A stretch of 64,000 bases of DNA from Sphingobacterium bambusae (lineage in GTDB: Bacteria > Bacteroidota > Bacteroidia > Sphingobacteriales > Sphingobacteriaceae), in contig NZ_CP138332.1 in the NCBI RefSeq assembly GCF_033955345.1, positions 4,774,001 to 4,838,000 of the forward strand, written 5' to 3'. Positions 24,273 to 34,000 of the stretch are shown here, one piece after another. The notes under the pieces are model-generated. The model made no database searches and was not told where the DNA came from. It worked only from the letters and a program-made list of their open reading frames with translations. The translations under genes and the position numbers were made by a program. How positions within the stretch are numbered: position 1 is the first letter of the stretch; every line of letters starts with the position of its first letter.

Positions 24273-27200
24273 ATGAAAAAGTACCCGCTGCCTGCTAACG
24301 AGCACGAAAGGTTGGCAAGGCTTGCTGCATACGATTTATTGGGACTGGAGAAAGATCCGGATTTGGATGTCTTTGCACAGGCAGCAAGTCTCATTACGGA
24401 TTGTCCGATATCATTGATTGCGATGATGGAGAAGGACACCCAGATCATACAAAGTTGTATCGGCCTTGCTTTAGATGTTGTAGAGCGTCGCTATACGGCG
24501 TGCCAATACACGATATTGAGCAATGAGGTGTTGGTTATCGAAGATACCGATACGGACGCGCGCACAGCAGACAACCCCTTGATACGGGAAGGAAACATCC
24601 GATTTTATGCGGGCGTCCCCTTATTGGATGATGATGGCTATGCCTTGGGAACCTTGTGTGTGATTGATTATAAACCGAAAAAACTGGATGAAAAGCAAAT
24701 AGATTCGTTAGAGAAGCTTGCAAAAGCTATCACCAAGATGTTATTGGCTAAAAAAAGAAGGATACAAGCCGGTTACTATGCCGAAATCTTTACCCTTACC
24801 AAGAATATCATTTGCGTGATCGATGAAACCTATCATTTGAAAGATGTTAATCCGGCCTTCGAAGAGGGGTTCGGGTTAGCGAAAGAAGATGTGCTGCATA
24901 GGTCGTTTTCGTCGGTACTGCAAAAAGATGAACGCACGGTGGATAGCATTCTTTCTAGCGTACATGAAGAACGGCATGCCGTATCGTTTACTAGCACCAC
25001 AAAAAAGAAAGACGGCAGCATTGTGTCGATCGACTGGTACCTTAAATATCATGAAGCTAGCCAAGAGATATTCGGTTTTGGTCGTAATGTGACCAACGAA
25101 CTCGACGAGAAATTGAAACTGGAACATTCAGAGCGTCGTTTTCGAAATTTTTTCGAAAATGCTATCGGTCTGATGAGCGTGCACGATTTGCAGGGCAATA
25201 TTCTAGCCGTTAACGAAAAAGGTCGTAACCTTCTCTTGTATAGCGAAGAGGAGGTCAAGCAATTAAAACTACAAGAGATTGTGCCAACGGCGCATCGCCC
25301 TTTATTAAATCAATATTTACAGCGTATTGCTGAGGTAGGTGAAGATTCTGGGATGATGGTGCTCTTGAGCAAAGATGGTCAGGAGGTACATTGGTTGTAC
25401 CAAAATATGCTGGAAACGGATGGTGATGGAAAGCCAGTCGTAATGAGTACCGCCATCAACATGACCGACAGAATTCAGCTGGAGCGGGATTTGCTTTATA
25501 CCAAGAAAATACTGGAGCAAACCAATGCGGTCGCGAGAGTTGGCGGATGGGAGGTGGATTTAAAGAAGAACCTGGTCTATTGGTCGGAGTCTTGCAAAGA
25601 CATTCACGGCGTAGACAAGCAATATAAACCCGACTTCGATAGTGCGGTTTTTTTCTTTGAAAACGATAGTCAAGATCGGATACGATACCTGTTTGAAAAG
25701 GCGGTGCAGGACGGCCAGCCTTACGATGAGGAGCTTCGGTTAAGAAAACAGGACGGCACGGTAATTTGGGTGCGTGTTAAAGGTATTCCAGAATGGGAAG
25801 ATGGTCGCTGTCGTCGTGTCTTTGGTATTATTCAGGACATAGACGTAAGTAAAAATACCTATCTCGAATTGGAACGGCAGGAGGCGATGTTGCAATCTTT
25901 TGTCGACTATGTCCCTGCCTCAGCGGCTATGTTCGATCGGGAGATGAACTTTGTTTCCGTCAGCCGGCAATGGGTAAACGAATTCCATCAGCAAGGAAAG
26001 AACGTGCTCGGAAAGAATTTGTATAACACCTTCAAGAATGTTCCGGAAGAGCGACGTAAAATCTATGATGAAGCACTGCAGGGCAAAGCTTACAAAAATA
26101 CGGATCAGCTGATTGTTATGGGCACACTTGCCGAGGCACAGCATTTTAATTGGGAGGTACGGCCTTGGCACATGGCGGATGGTCAAATTGGAGGGGTCAT
26201 CATCTTGGTGCAAAACATCACCGATAATGTGCGGGCCAACGAAGAACTAAAGACGGCAAAGGAGTTGGCCGATTTAGCGAGCAAAGCAAAATCGGAATTC
26301 TTAGCTAATATGAGCCATGAAATACGAACTCCGTTGAATGGCGTCATTGGCTTCTCTGATCTGCTGTTGAAAACGCCGCTTAATGAGGTGCAGAAACAGT
26401 ATCTACACTATATCAATGAATCCGGTAATAGCCTGCTGAATATCATCAACGACATTTTAGATTTTTCTAAAATTGAAGCAGGGAAGCTCGAGCTGTTTAT
26501 CGATCGTTGCGACCTGTACGAGTTAGGAAATCAGGTGATCAACGTGGTGCTCTACCAAGCACAGCGAAAAGATCTCGAATTGCTTTTAAATATTGAGCCG
26601 GGATTGCCGACTAGCATCTATATCGATGAAGTACGCACCAAGCAAGTGTTGATCAATCTCCTTGGCAATGCAGTTAAATTTACGGAACAAGGCGAAATAG
26701 AACTGAAAGTGGAGAAGCTCGCTGCCCATGATAAAGAGATAACACTCCGATTTTCGGTAAGGGATACGGGCATAGGCATTTCACAGGATAAGCAACAACG
26801 TATTTTTGATGCCTTTACACAGGAAGATAGTTCCGTTAGCAAGAAGTATGGCGGAACGGGCTTGGGACTGACTATTTCCAACACCATCTTGCGATATATG
26901 GACAGTGCGCTTTCTTTAGAGAGCGAAGTGGGAAAGGGCGCGACGTTCGCTTTTGACATCAACGTTCCCTATGAGTCTTCAGCGGAATCGATAGTTGAAG
27001 ATCTGCCGATAAAGCGTGTACTCATTGTCGATGATAACGAAAACAATAGGATCATCATGGAGCACATGTTGGCCTATCGCAATATTGATTCACAGCAGGC
27101 GACCAATGGCGTGGAGGCTTTAGCTATCCTTGCACAAGGCGAGCACTTCGACGTGGTGCTGATGGATTACCATATGCCATTTTTGTCAGGCGTTGAGACC

Positions 27201-28184
27201 GTCGCAAAAATTAAAGATCTGTTTCTTTCCCGGGGCGACACTACCCCCTTAATTGTATTGCATACCTCCTCCGAGGAGGAGGAAGTGATGGCTGCACTTC
27301 GTAGCGAAGAACCACCCTTTTGCTTGTTAAAACCTATAAAATCTCAGGAATTGTATGCGATGTTGCAACGTGCTACACAACAGATGGTGAAGGAACCCCA
27401 AGAGCGTAATCTGGAAAACAGCGATTCGACATTGTCTATGGATAAGTTGATGATATTAATAGCCGATGATAATCCGGTAAATATGGCGCTGAACATCAAA
27501 ATGATGCAGGAATTGCTGCCCCAAGCCACCCTTATCGAAGCCGCAAATGGCCTTCAGGCTATTGGCGCCTGCGAGCAGCAAAACGTATTTGATCTGATTT
27601 TGATGGACGTGCAGATGCCAGAAGTTGATGGAATTGAAGCTACGCGCAAAATACGGAGGCTACCTGGATACCAGACGATTCCCATCATTGCCGTTACGGC
27701 GGGCAATGTGCTAGGGGAGCGAGAAAAGTGCTTGGATGCCGGCATGTCGGACTTTTTGCCCAAACCCGTTCGTTTAAGAGATTTGCATGCTGTTCTCAAA
27801 AAGTTTATCAAGCAGACGGATGCCGATTGGCAACAGGACATCCTCGAAGAGCATCATCTGGATAGGCAAACGTTGGATGAACAGGTCGGCGATGATGTGG
27901 AATTTAGGATTTTTTTTCTGCGCTTAGTGATGCAGGAGCTTCAGCAAAGTGAGGCTAAGCTCGATAGCGCATACCAGGAAGCTGATCTTGTGCTATTGAA
28001 AGGGATACTGCATAAGCTACGTGGCACAACGGCAACAGCTGGCTTATTTAAGCTCGCGAAACTAATCGTGGATGCAGAAAAAGACTTGGAGATGCTTGTC
28101 AAGGATTCCCGTCTATACGACGCGTTGAGGGAAGAGATCAAAGTGGCTAATTACCTAGTTCGGCAATTGCTGAGCAAACCCTAA
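24273..28184 (+). CDS. Giant hybrid sensor histidine kinase: GAF, multiple PAS, HisKA, HATPase, two receiver domains, HPt
   Basis: A 1303-residue protein without a signal peptide or clear membrane helices, so a cytoplasmic sensor. Residues 1-155 form a GAF-like domain. About four PAS-type domains follow (roughly 160-275, 285-400, 415-530 and 545-665). The HisKA phospho-acceptor is His682 in M-S-H-E-I-R-T-P-L-N-G. The ATPase shows N-A-V-K-F-T, D-T-G-I-G-I and G-G-T-G-L-G-L. Receiver 1 has acceptor Asp965 (L-M-D-Y-H-M-P) and receiver 2 has Asp1112 (L-M-D-V-Q-M-P). A C-terminal HPt domain has His1247 (L-H-K-L-R-G). There is no DNA-binding domain, so unlike the hybrid two-component regulators of Sus loci it must pass phosphate to a separate regulator not seen in the window. 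Confidence 0.9.
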   Translation: MKKYPLPANEHERLARLAAYDLLGLEKDPDLDVFAQAASLITDCPISLIAMMEKDTQIIQSCIGLALDVVERRYTACQYTILSNEVLVIEDTDTDARTADNPLIREGNIRFYAGVPLLDDDGYALGTLCVIDYKPKKLDEKQIDSLEKLAKAITKMLLAKKRRIQAGYYAEIFTLTKNIICVIDETYHLKDVNPAFEEGFGLAKEDVLHRSFSSVLQKDERTVDSILSSVHEERHAVSFTSTTKKKDGSIVSIDWYLKYHEASQEIFGFGRNVTNELDEKLKLEHSERRFRNFFENAIGLMSVHDLQGNILAVNEKGRNLLLYSEEEVKQLKLQEIVPTAHRPLLNQYLQRIAEVGEDSGMMVLLSKDGQEVHWLYQNMLETDGDGKPVVMSTAINMTDRIQLERDLLYTKKILEQTNAVARVGGWEVDLKKNLVYWSESCKDIHGVDKQYKPDFDSAVFFFENDSQDRIRYLFEKAVQDGQPYDEELRLRKQDGTVIWVRVKGIPEWEDGRCRRVFGIIQDIDVSKNTYLELERQEAMLQSFVDYVPASAAMFDREMNFVSVSRQWVNEFHQQGKNVLGKNLYNTFKNVPEERRKIYDEALQGKAYKNTDQLIVMGTLAEAQHFNWEVRPWHMADGQIGGVIILVQNITDNVRANEELKTAKELADLASKAKSEFLANMSHEIRTPLNGVIGFSDLLLKTPLNEVQKQYLHYINESGNSLLNIINDILDFSKIEAGKLELFIDRCDLYELGNQVINVVLYQAQRKDLELLLNIEPGLPTSIYIDEVRTKQVLINLLGNAVKFTEQGEIELKVEKLAAHDKEITLRFSVRDTGIGISQDKQQRIFDAFTQEDSSVSKKYGGTGLGLTISNTILRYMDSALSLESEVGKGATFAFDINVPYESSAESIVEDLPIKRVLIVDDNENNRIIMEHMLAYRNIDSQQATNGVEALAILAQGEHFDVVLMDYHMPFLSGVETVAKIKDLFLSRGDTTPLIVLHTSSEEEEVMAALRSEEPPFCLLKPIKSQELYAMLQRATQQMVKEPQERNLENSDSTLSMDKLMILIADDNPVNMALNIKMMQELLPQATLIEAANGLQAIGACEQQNVFDLILMDVQMPEVDGIEATRKIRRLPGYQTIPIIAVTAGNVLGEREKCLDAGMSDFLPKPVRLRDLHAVLKKFIKQTDADWQQDILEEHHLDRQTLDEQVGDDVEFRIFFLRLVMQELQQSEAKLDSAYQEADLVLLKGILHKLRGTTATAGLFKLAKLIVDAEKDLEMLVKDSRLYDALREEIKVANYLVRQLLSKP

Positions 28185-28269
28185 TAAAAAATTTCTGAAC
28201 TACCTGAACAACTGATATAGCGATTTTTGGCAGGTCTCTAGTCGAACAGCGGCATGCCGTACTTTTTTT

Positions 28270-28308
28270 GCAATCGTTACCGGCAACGATTGCGTAGTTT
28301 TTTATGGC
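28270..28308 (+). terminator. Intrinsic terminator after the hybrid kinase gene
   Basis: GCAATCGTT and AACGATTGC form a 9-bp stem around ACCGGC, followed by GTAGTTTTTTAT. The remaining 225 bp up to the SusC gene show no gene. Confidence 0.7.
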
Positions 28309-28533
28309 CAATCCCCCACAATCGGCCAATAAGTTCATTACATTGAGCATTGCTAATCAAAAGTACGCCAACTCCCTTGGACTTTGTGCATACTTTCATT
28401 TATAAACAGAAGACGATAATTATGTGCGTAATCCATCATTTTCTACTCGTTTTTTCATTGCATTACGGCAGTCAACGTTAGTCTGAAAGCGGATTTACAG
28501 CATCGTTTAGCTAATCAATTTAAAGGAAGTCAT

Positions 28534-31500
28534 ATGAGAAAATTTTTGATCTTTTTTGCCATGTTGTTTTACGGCGGTTTTGCTGTGGCACAAACCAGGG
28601 AATTGAAGGGACGCGTTGTAGATGAAATTGGTGGTGACGGATTGGCGGGCGTCAGTATCCGCGTAGGAAATCAAGATGTCGCCGCGATAAGCGAACTTGA
28701 TGGTCGTTTCAGCTTATCTATCCCAACTACAGGAACGGTGCAACTGCACTTTAGTTTAATCGGCTACAAATCAAAAGATGTGGCGGTGAACAAGGAACCG
28801 TCATTGACCGTAACGATGAGCGCCGACGGCGAAATCGCGCTCGAAGAGGTTGTCGCTGTGGGTTATGGTTCTGTCAAGAAAACCGACTTGACGGGGGCTG
28901 TCGGTTCGGTGCAGGGCAAAGAACTGCAGGCACGAGGAACGACATCTGCGATGGCCGCGCTACAAGGTACGGTGCCAGGTGTTGATATTAGTAGCACATC
29001 GACAAGGCCGGGCGGGTCGTTCAATATTCTGATACGCGGACAGAACTCCATGCAGGCTGGAAATCCGCTTTATATCGTGGATGGCATAGCAACCTCCAAC
29101 ATCGATTTTCTGAACCCAGCGGATATCGAACAGATTGATGTGCTGAAAGACGCTTCCTCAACGGCGATCTATGGTTCTCGCGGATCAAACGGGGTTGTTA
29201 TCGTGAAAACAAAGAATGCCGGTAAGCCCGGTGCGACACGTACCACGGTAACCTACGATGGTTTCTATGGTATACGGCAACTGGCGCGTATTCCCGATTT
29301 TATGGATGGTAGGGAATGGATTGATTTCCGTACTTCTGCATTTTACACCTATGCAAACGGTCAATATGGGCTGCCCACACCGGCAACCATCTTGCAGAAT
29401 AGCCCCTTGCTAGAATCCCGTCTTTATAATGAGCAGTACGAAGACTGGTTGGGGCTGGGAACAAAGCAAGGTAAACAGCAAAACCATTATATCGGCATAG
29501 GCGGTGCATCAGAGAAAATGACCTATAACTTAGGTGTAGGCTACCAACAGGAAGAAGGAAACTTTATCAAGGAAAATTTGGAACGGTACACCTTGAAACT
29601 TTCTGTAGAGCATCGTATTTCTGATCTGCTTAGCACAGGTGCAAGCATAAATTTTGTACATGGGATCAATAATTTCGGTAGCGAATTTGGTTATCGCGAT
29701 ATCTTGCGTATGCCGAACATTCTATATGCTTATGACGATGATGGAAACCTGATCGCTCAACCCGGCATTGCTACTGCGATACAGGGAGTGGGGAATTTTA
29801 CAAGTTCACCCAATCCGCTAAACGAAATCAACAGCGGAACAGAAGAAATTCGCCAATATGATATTCTATCCAGTGTCTTTGCCGAATTACGTCCTTTAAA
29901 AAATTTGTCGATCCGCAGTTCCTTTTTGCCACGTTTTAATAGGACGCGCATTGGGCAATACTATGGGGTGGTGCCAGGGCAACGTAACCAGGATGTGGCC
30001 TTTCAAAACAATGAGGAGTCGCTAGAGTGGACCTGGGATAATGTGGTAAATTACAATACCCATTTCGGGGACGATCATAAAATCGATGTGTCCCTCATAC
30101 AAAGTGCATACAAAACCCGTTTTGAAGGTATTCAGGCGCAGACTAACGACCTGCCTTATCCGTCATGGTGGTATAACCTTTTCAGTGGAGCACTTGTGCG
30201 GGGAAATTCCAATTCCTCCTACACCGAAACGAGCCTGTTGTCTTTTGCTGCTCGTGCGAACTACGATTTCAAAGGGCGTTATCTGTTGACCGGAACAGTG
30301 AGGTATGACGGCAGCTCGAAGCTTAAAGATAAGTGGGCAGCCTTTCCGTCTGCGGCCTTCGCCTGGCGTATTTCTGAAGAGAAGTTTATGAATATATCGG
30401 CCATAAACGACCTTAAGGCACGGGTAAGCCTTGGCTATTCGGGAAACAATAATGGTATCGGTGCATTTGGTGCCCAGCAAACACCGCAGACGGGCTCGCT
30501 GGTTTGGTATGATTACAACGGCCAGCTGGCTTCCGGTTTTGCGCCTGGCAGACCTGTCAATCAAAATATTACTTGGGAGAAAACACGTGAGCTCAACGTT
30601 GGATTGGATTTTAGCTTATTCAACAACCGTTTAAGGGGAAATCTGGAGTGGTATGATAAATTGTCTGATGGGCTATTAATGCAACGAACGTTGACGATCG
30701 AATCGGGGGTAGATTATATGATTGACAATATTGGCTCGGTCAATAACAGAGGCGTGGAGCTTGGGCTGCAAACGGCCAACGTAAGAAACGAGAACTGGGA
30801 ATGGACCACTTCGTTTATGTTTTCGCGTAATAAGAATGCCATCCGTAGCCTGTATGGCAAAAAGGAAGACAGGCCAGGGGAAGCGCGCTTTATCGGTCAA
30901 CCGATAAATGTGATCTACGATTATCGCATTATTGGCCTGTGGCGGATGGATCAAGCGGAAGAAGCCGCTAGGTTAGGGCAGCAACCGGGACAGGCCATCG
31001 CCGCTGATACCGATGGAAATGGCACGATAAATTCAGATGACCGTACAATCTTAGGGTCCCCTGATCCGCAGTGGATAGGTAGCGTGACCAGTAACCTACG
31101 CTATAAAAATTGGGATTTTTCCTTTAATTTCTACACACGGCAGGGGATGTTTGTGAGCGATGCTTTCTTAGATGAGTTTGGACCCAATAACGCGCAACGT
31201 GGACGACCTAAGATTAATTATGATTACTATATTCCGCCCGGTGTTCCTAGATATGATTGGAACAATTGGGACACCCATCCAGACGGTAGTCCAAAAGCGG
31301 TTTGGGGAACGAGCGGAGCAGGAAATGAAGATGCGCAGTATCCACATCCTCAAAACAAAGGGCCATTTTATGGTAATAACGGACGTTATACCGATGCTTC
31401 ATTTATCAAACTGAGAAACGTTGTGCTGGGCTACAGCTTGCCCAGTGACCTGATAACGAAGTGGAAGATGTCCCAGTTTCGTATTTACGCCAATATCTTG

Positions 31501-31620
31501 AACCCACTGGTCTTTACCAAATACCAAGGGTGGGATCCTGAATACGCTACAACAGCGCTAGCCGAGGGAAACGGACCAACAAATATCACCTATCAACTCG
31601 GGGTTAATATCCGATTTTAA
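28534..31620 (+). CDS. SusC/RagA-family TonB-linked outer-membrane transporter
   Basis: A 1028-residue outer-membrane protein. A signal peptide ends in A-V-A-Q, followed by a CarboxypepD_reg domain (about 23-105, L-K-G-R-V-V-D to the end of the sandwich). Next come the SusC signature E-E-V-V-A-V-G-Y-G-S-V-K-K-T-D-L-T-G-A-V and the plug with L-Y-I-V-D-G and V-L-K-D-A-S-S-T-A-I-Y-G-S-R-G. A 22-strand barrel ends in G-V-N-I-R-F. SusC proteins import glycans or peptides in complex with a SusD lid, using TonB energy. The SusD gene follows after 14 nt. No glycoside hydrolase or SusR-type regulator is directly attached, so the substrate cannot be inferred. Confidence 0.93.
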   Translation: MRKFLIFFAMLFYGGFAVAQTRELKGRVVDEIGGDGLAGVSIRVGNQDVAAISELDGRFSLSIPTTGTVQLHFSLIGYKSKDVAVNKEPSLTVTMSADGEIALEEVVAVGYGSVKKTDLTGAVGSVQGKELQARGTTSAMAALQGTVPGVDISSTSTRPGGSFNILIRGQNSMQAGNPLYIVDGIATSNIDFLNPADIEQIDVLKDASSTAIYGSRGSNGVVIVKTKNAGKPGATRTTVTYDGFYGIRQLARIPDFMDGREWIDFRTSAFYTYANGQYGLPTPATILQNSPLLESRLYNEQYEDWLGLGTKQGKQQNHYIGIGGASEKMTYNLGVGYQQEEGNFIKENLERYTLKLSVEHRISDLLSTGASINFVHGINNFGSEFGYRDILRMPNILYAYDDDGNLIAQPGIATAIQGVGNFTSSPNPLNEINSGTEEIRQYDILSSVFAELRPLKNLSIRSSFLPRFNRTRIGQYYGVVPGQRNQDVAFQNNEESLEWTWDNVVNYNTHFGDDHKIDVSLIQSAYKTRFEGIQAQTNDLPYPSWWYNLFSGALVRGNSNSSYTETSLLSFAARANYDFKGRYLLTGTVRYDGSSKLKDKWAAFPSAAFAWRISEEKFMNISAINDLKARVSLGYSGNNNGIGAFGAQQTPQTGSLVWYDYNGQLASGFAPGRPVNQNITWEKTRELNVGLDFSLFNNRLRGNLEWYDKLSDGLLMQRTLTIESGVDYMIDNIGSVNNRGVELGLQTANVRNENWEWTTSFMFSRNKNAIRSLYGKKEDRPGEARFIGQPINVIYDYRIIGLWRMDQAEEAARLGQQPGQAIAADTDGNGTINSDDRTILGSPDPQWIGSVTSNLRYKNWDFSFNFYTRQGMFVSDAFLDEFGPNNAQRGRPKINYDYYIPPGVPRYDWNNWDTHPDGSPKAVWGTSGAGNEDAQYPHPQNKGPFYGNNGRYTDASFIKLRNVVLGYSLPSDLITKWKMSQFRIYANILNPLVFTKYQGWDPEYATTALAEGNGPTNITYQLGVNIRF

Positions 31621-31634
31621 AAGCACCTGATACC

Positions 31635-33314
31635 ATGAGAATACTGATCTATATATTATTTATTGGCGGCTTGTCCATGACAGGATGTGCCAAATTTTTG
31701 GATGAAGATAATAGGGGTGGAATCAGCAATGATGAGTTCTATCGTACTGAAGCCGGTTATAATTCCATTGTGACGGCTGCATACAGCTCCTTGCGTACGA
31801 CGTTTCGGAGCACACCTTGGCTTTCCTTGGCAGGTACGGATACCTACCAAATGAATCGCGAACTGGGCAACCGAGCATTGATGGAATATACCCAGTTATA
31901 TGCCGATAATCCAGATGTACAAACCTTCTATAGCAATTGCTACAACGGCATTCAAACAGCGAACGTTGGTATACATTACAATAATATTGTGGAAGTGGAT
32001 GAAAATCGAAAAAAAGCGTGGATGGCCGAATTTCGCTTTCTACGTAGTCTTTACCACTTTCTACTCATCGAGCAGTTTGGGGGCATCGTCATCAACGATG
32101 AAGTTACCTTGGATGGACCGCGGTTAAGCCTTCCTCGCGCTTCGCTTGCGGAATCGTACGCCTTCGCCATTGCAGATATGGAAGCCGCGTTACCTGATTT
32201 AGGTACTGATCGAAGCCGTGCAAGCAAAGCTGCTGCTAATCATTATCTTGCCAAGATGTATCTGACCAGAGCATGGGACCTCAAGGATAATGCGGATTTT
32301 GAACGAGCAAAGCAGTATGCTACAGCAGCGATCGATGGGTACAGCATTAGTATTCCCTATGAGCAGCTTTGGTCACCGACGAATGAGATGAACGATGAAA
32401 TCCTTTTTGCTGTACAATATGATATAGAGTCCATCCCCAATACTGATGGGGGCAATAATCAGCAATCGCTGTTCGGTCCCTATCTAGGAGGAGCAGAGCT
32501 CAATCACAAATACATGACATCTGCATTTATTCCATCGTGGAGCTTCCATAACTACTACCTCGAAAATGATGCGCGTTACGAAGCTACCTTTATGCTTACG
32601 ATCTACGACCAGTATTTTGATTACTATGATAACAATAAGGATAAAAGCCAGATCCCGATTCGGGCTTACTATCCAAGGGTATGGGGTCGCGAGTACAGCA
32701 GAGCCGATTCTTTGGCTTGGGTGCAGGGAAAAGAACATCAGATCCCAACTAATTTTAGATATTATCCTTTTAAAGGAAACGAAGAGGCCTATCGCGCAGC
32801 CTATCAGATCGATATGAGTACGCCTGTCATCAAAAAGTTCGATAGCCCAAGCACACGGCAAGTTTTTAATACCAATGCAAGCATTCGCGATATTGTGCTC
32901 GCTCGCAAAGCGGAGAGTTACTTCCTCTATGCAGAGGCTAGCATCGGATTAAATGACTTCGTAACAGCAGCCGACTATGTGAACCGCGTCTTGGCAAGAC
33001 CGGGAAATGCAAAGGACAATACAAGCCTCGCACCTTTACGCAATATTGCTACTGCTGCTAGCCAAAGCGCTGCCTTGGACGCATACCTCATAGAAAGTGC
33101 AAAAGAGTTTATCGGTGAGTATCTGCGCTGGCCGGAGCTGCGTCGCACCGGAAAGCTCAAGGAGTTCTGTGGTCTGTATAATTATGATATCAAGAAAGCA
33201 GGCCTCGATGAAGCGTTTCGTGGCATTGATGGGCAAGATAAAATTTATCGGCCGATTCCACAGTCTGCTATTGATATCAATGAGGCGGATGTACCGCAAA
33301 ATCCGGGATATTAA
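31635..33314 (+). CDS. SusD/RagB-family surface nutrient-binding lipoprotein
   Basis: A 559-residue lipoprotein with the lipobox L-S-M-T-G-C. SusD proteins sit over the SusC barrel and capture the ligand. Characteristic elements are the N-terminal C-A-K-F-L-D-E-D, the TPR-like helices (F-L-R-S-L-Y-H-F-L-L-I-E-Q-F-G-G) and the C-terminal I-P-Q-S-A-I-D-I-N-E, a standard RagB/SusD ending. It is translationally close to susC (14 nt) and followed by a hairpin, so the pair is a two-gene operon. Confidence 0.92.
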   Translation: MRILIYILFIGGLSMTGCAKFLDEDNRGGISNDEFYRTEAGYNSIVTAAYSSLRTTFRSTPWLSLAGTDTYQMNRELGNRALMEYTQLYADNPDVQTFYSNCYNGIQTANVGIHYNNIVEVDENRKKAWMAEFRFLRSLYHFLLIEQFGGIVINDEVTLDGPRLSLPRASLAESYAFAIADMEAALPDLGTDRSRASKAAANHYLAKMYLTRAWDLKDNADFERAKQYATAAIDGYSISIPYEQLWSPTNEMNDEILFAVQYDIESIPNTDGGNNQQSLFGPYLGGAELNHKYMTSAFIPSWSFHNYYLENDARYEATFMLTIYDQYFDYYDNNKDKSQIPIRAYYPRVWGREYSRADSLAWVQGKEHQIPTNFRYYPFKGNEEAYRAAYQIDMSTPVIKKFDSPSTRQVFNTNASIRDIVLARKAESYFLYAEASIGLNDFVTAADYVNRVLARPGNAKDNTSLAPLRNIATAASQSAALDAYLIESAKEFIGEYLRWPELRRTGKLKEFCGLYNYDIKKAGLDEAFRGIDGQDKIYRPIPQSAIDINEADVPQNPGY

Positions 33315-33323
33315 AGCAGGATA

Positions 33324-33369
33324 ATTCCCTTATGGGCTTGATGCACTAGCAGCAAGCCCATAAGGGAAT
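33324..33369 (+). terminator. Long perfect hairpin after the SusCD operon
   Basis: ATTCCCTTATGGGCTTG and CAAGCCCATAAGGGAAT are complementary over 17 bp around a 12-nt loop. There is no clear T-run after it, so it may protect the mRNA end as much as terminate. Confidence 0.65.
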
Positions 33370-33466
33370 ATAGTGTAATCAAAAACCAGCTCATCTAAAA
33401 CAGATTATCTAAGCGGTGCTGATTTTGTCAAACGAATGTCTAAAGACATCAGTTCTATAAAATATA

Positions 33467-33487
33467 ATGTAATAAAAGTTGTTACAT
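33467..33487. promoter_or_regulatory. Operator 1, inverted repeat ATGTAA-N9-TTACAT, in front of the Rrf2 gene
   Basis: A 21-bp inverted repeat that covers the -33 element of the Rrf2 promoter. A second site matching at 18 of 21 positions lies before qorB at 33945-33965. Sharing one operator between a regulator gene and its neighbour is the usual sign of autoregulation plus target control. Confidence 0.7.
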
Positions 33488-33508
33488 TAAAGAGGATTCT
33501 TACCTTTG
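33479..33508 (+). promoter_or_regulatory. Promoter of the Rrf2 regulator gene, near-leaderless
   Basis: TTG at 33479-33481, exactly 19 bp spacer, and TACCTTTG at 33501-33508 fit the Bacteroidota consensus fully. The ATG follows at 33516, so the expected transcription start falls at or within a few bases of the start codon. Confidence 0.75.
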
Positions 33509-33515
33509 TATCGAG

Positions 33516-33926
33516 ATGAACAATACACGCTTTGCAACGGCCATACATATATTGACACTTTTGGATCATAATCCACAGGTCTGGTTGACTTCGGAGTGGA
33601 TAGCGGGAAGCATTAACGTCAATCCTGTTGTCGTGAGGAAGGAGCTAGGTGCGCTTCAGGAAGCGGGCTTAGTGATCAGTCGCAAAGGTAAGGAGGGAGG
33701 ATCGATGTTGGCAAAGGAGAGCGTAGATATTTCATTGGATACGATTTATGATGCGGTACGTAACGCGGAAGTATTGGGACGGAAAAACCAGCATACAAAT
33801 CCCCTATGTCCGGTAGGTAAGCAGATCAATGAAAAATTAGATGATCTTTTTGTCGAAACGGATAGGTTGTTGAAGCACTTTTTGGCGGGCAAAACGTTGC
33901 GTGATTTTTCGCAGCAGTTCGAATAG
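33516..33926 (+). CDS. Rrf2-family transcriptional regulator with a single cysteine
   Basis: A 136-residue winged-helix DNA-binding protein. The N-terminal helices (F-A-T-A-I-H-I-L-T-L-L) and the helix-turn-helix with recognition segment N-P-V-V-V-R-K-E-L are typical of Rrf2. Iron-sulfur members such as NsrR and IscR carry three clustered cysteines, but this one has only Cys98 (N-P-L-C-P-V-G), so it is not expected to bind a cluster. A single reactive cysteine suits thiol-based sensing of electrophiles or quinones, which agrees with the quinone reductase gene 74 nt downstream. Matching operators lie before both genes, so it probably represses itself and qorB. Confidence 0.85.
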   Translation: MNNTRFATAIHILTLLDHNPQVWLTSEWIAGSINVNPVVVRKELGALQEAGLVISRKGKEGGSMLAKESVDISLDTIYDAVRNAEVLGRKNQHTNPLCPVGKQINEKLDDLFVETDRLLKHFLAGKTLRDFSQQFE

Positions 33927-33944
33927 CATTTTTTTTCTAATTAA

Positions 33945-33965
33945 ATGTAACAATAGTTATTACAT
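33945..33965. promoter_or_regulatory. Operator 2, inverted repeat ATGTAA-N9-TTACAT, in front of qorB
   Basis: Same arms and nearly the same 9-bp centre as the site at 33467-33487, with differences at three of 21 positions. It lies 36 bp before the qorB ATG. No clear TAnnTTTG box was found after it. Confidence 0.7.
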
Positions 33966-34000
33966 ATAAAGTCAAATTTCAAATATAATTAATAGAAAAC

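Noticed and set aside
28185..28533. Regulatory link between the hybrid kinase and the SusCD operon
   Set aside because: A terminator separates them and the kinase has no DNA-binding domain. Adjacency alone is not evidence.
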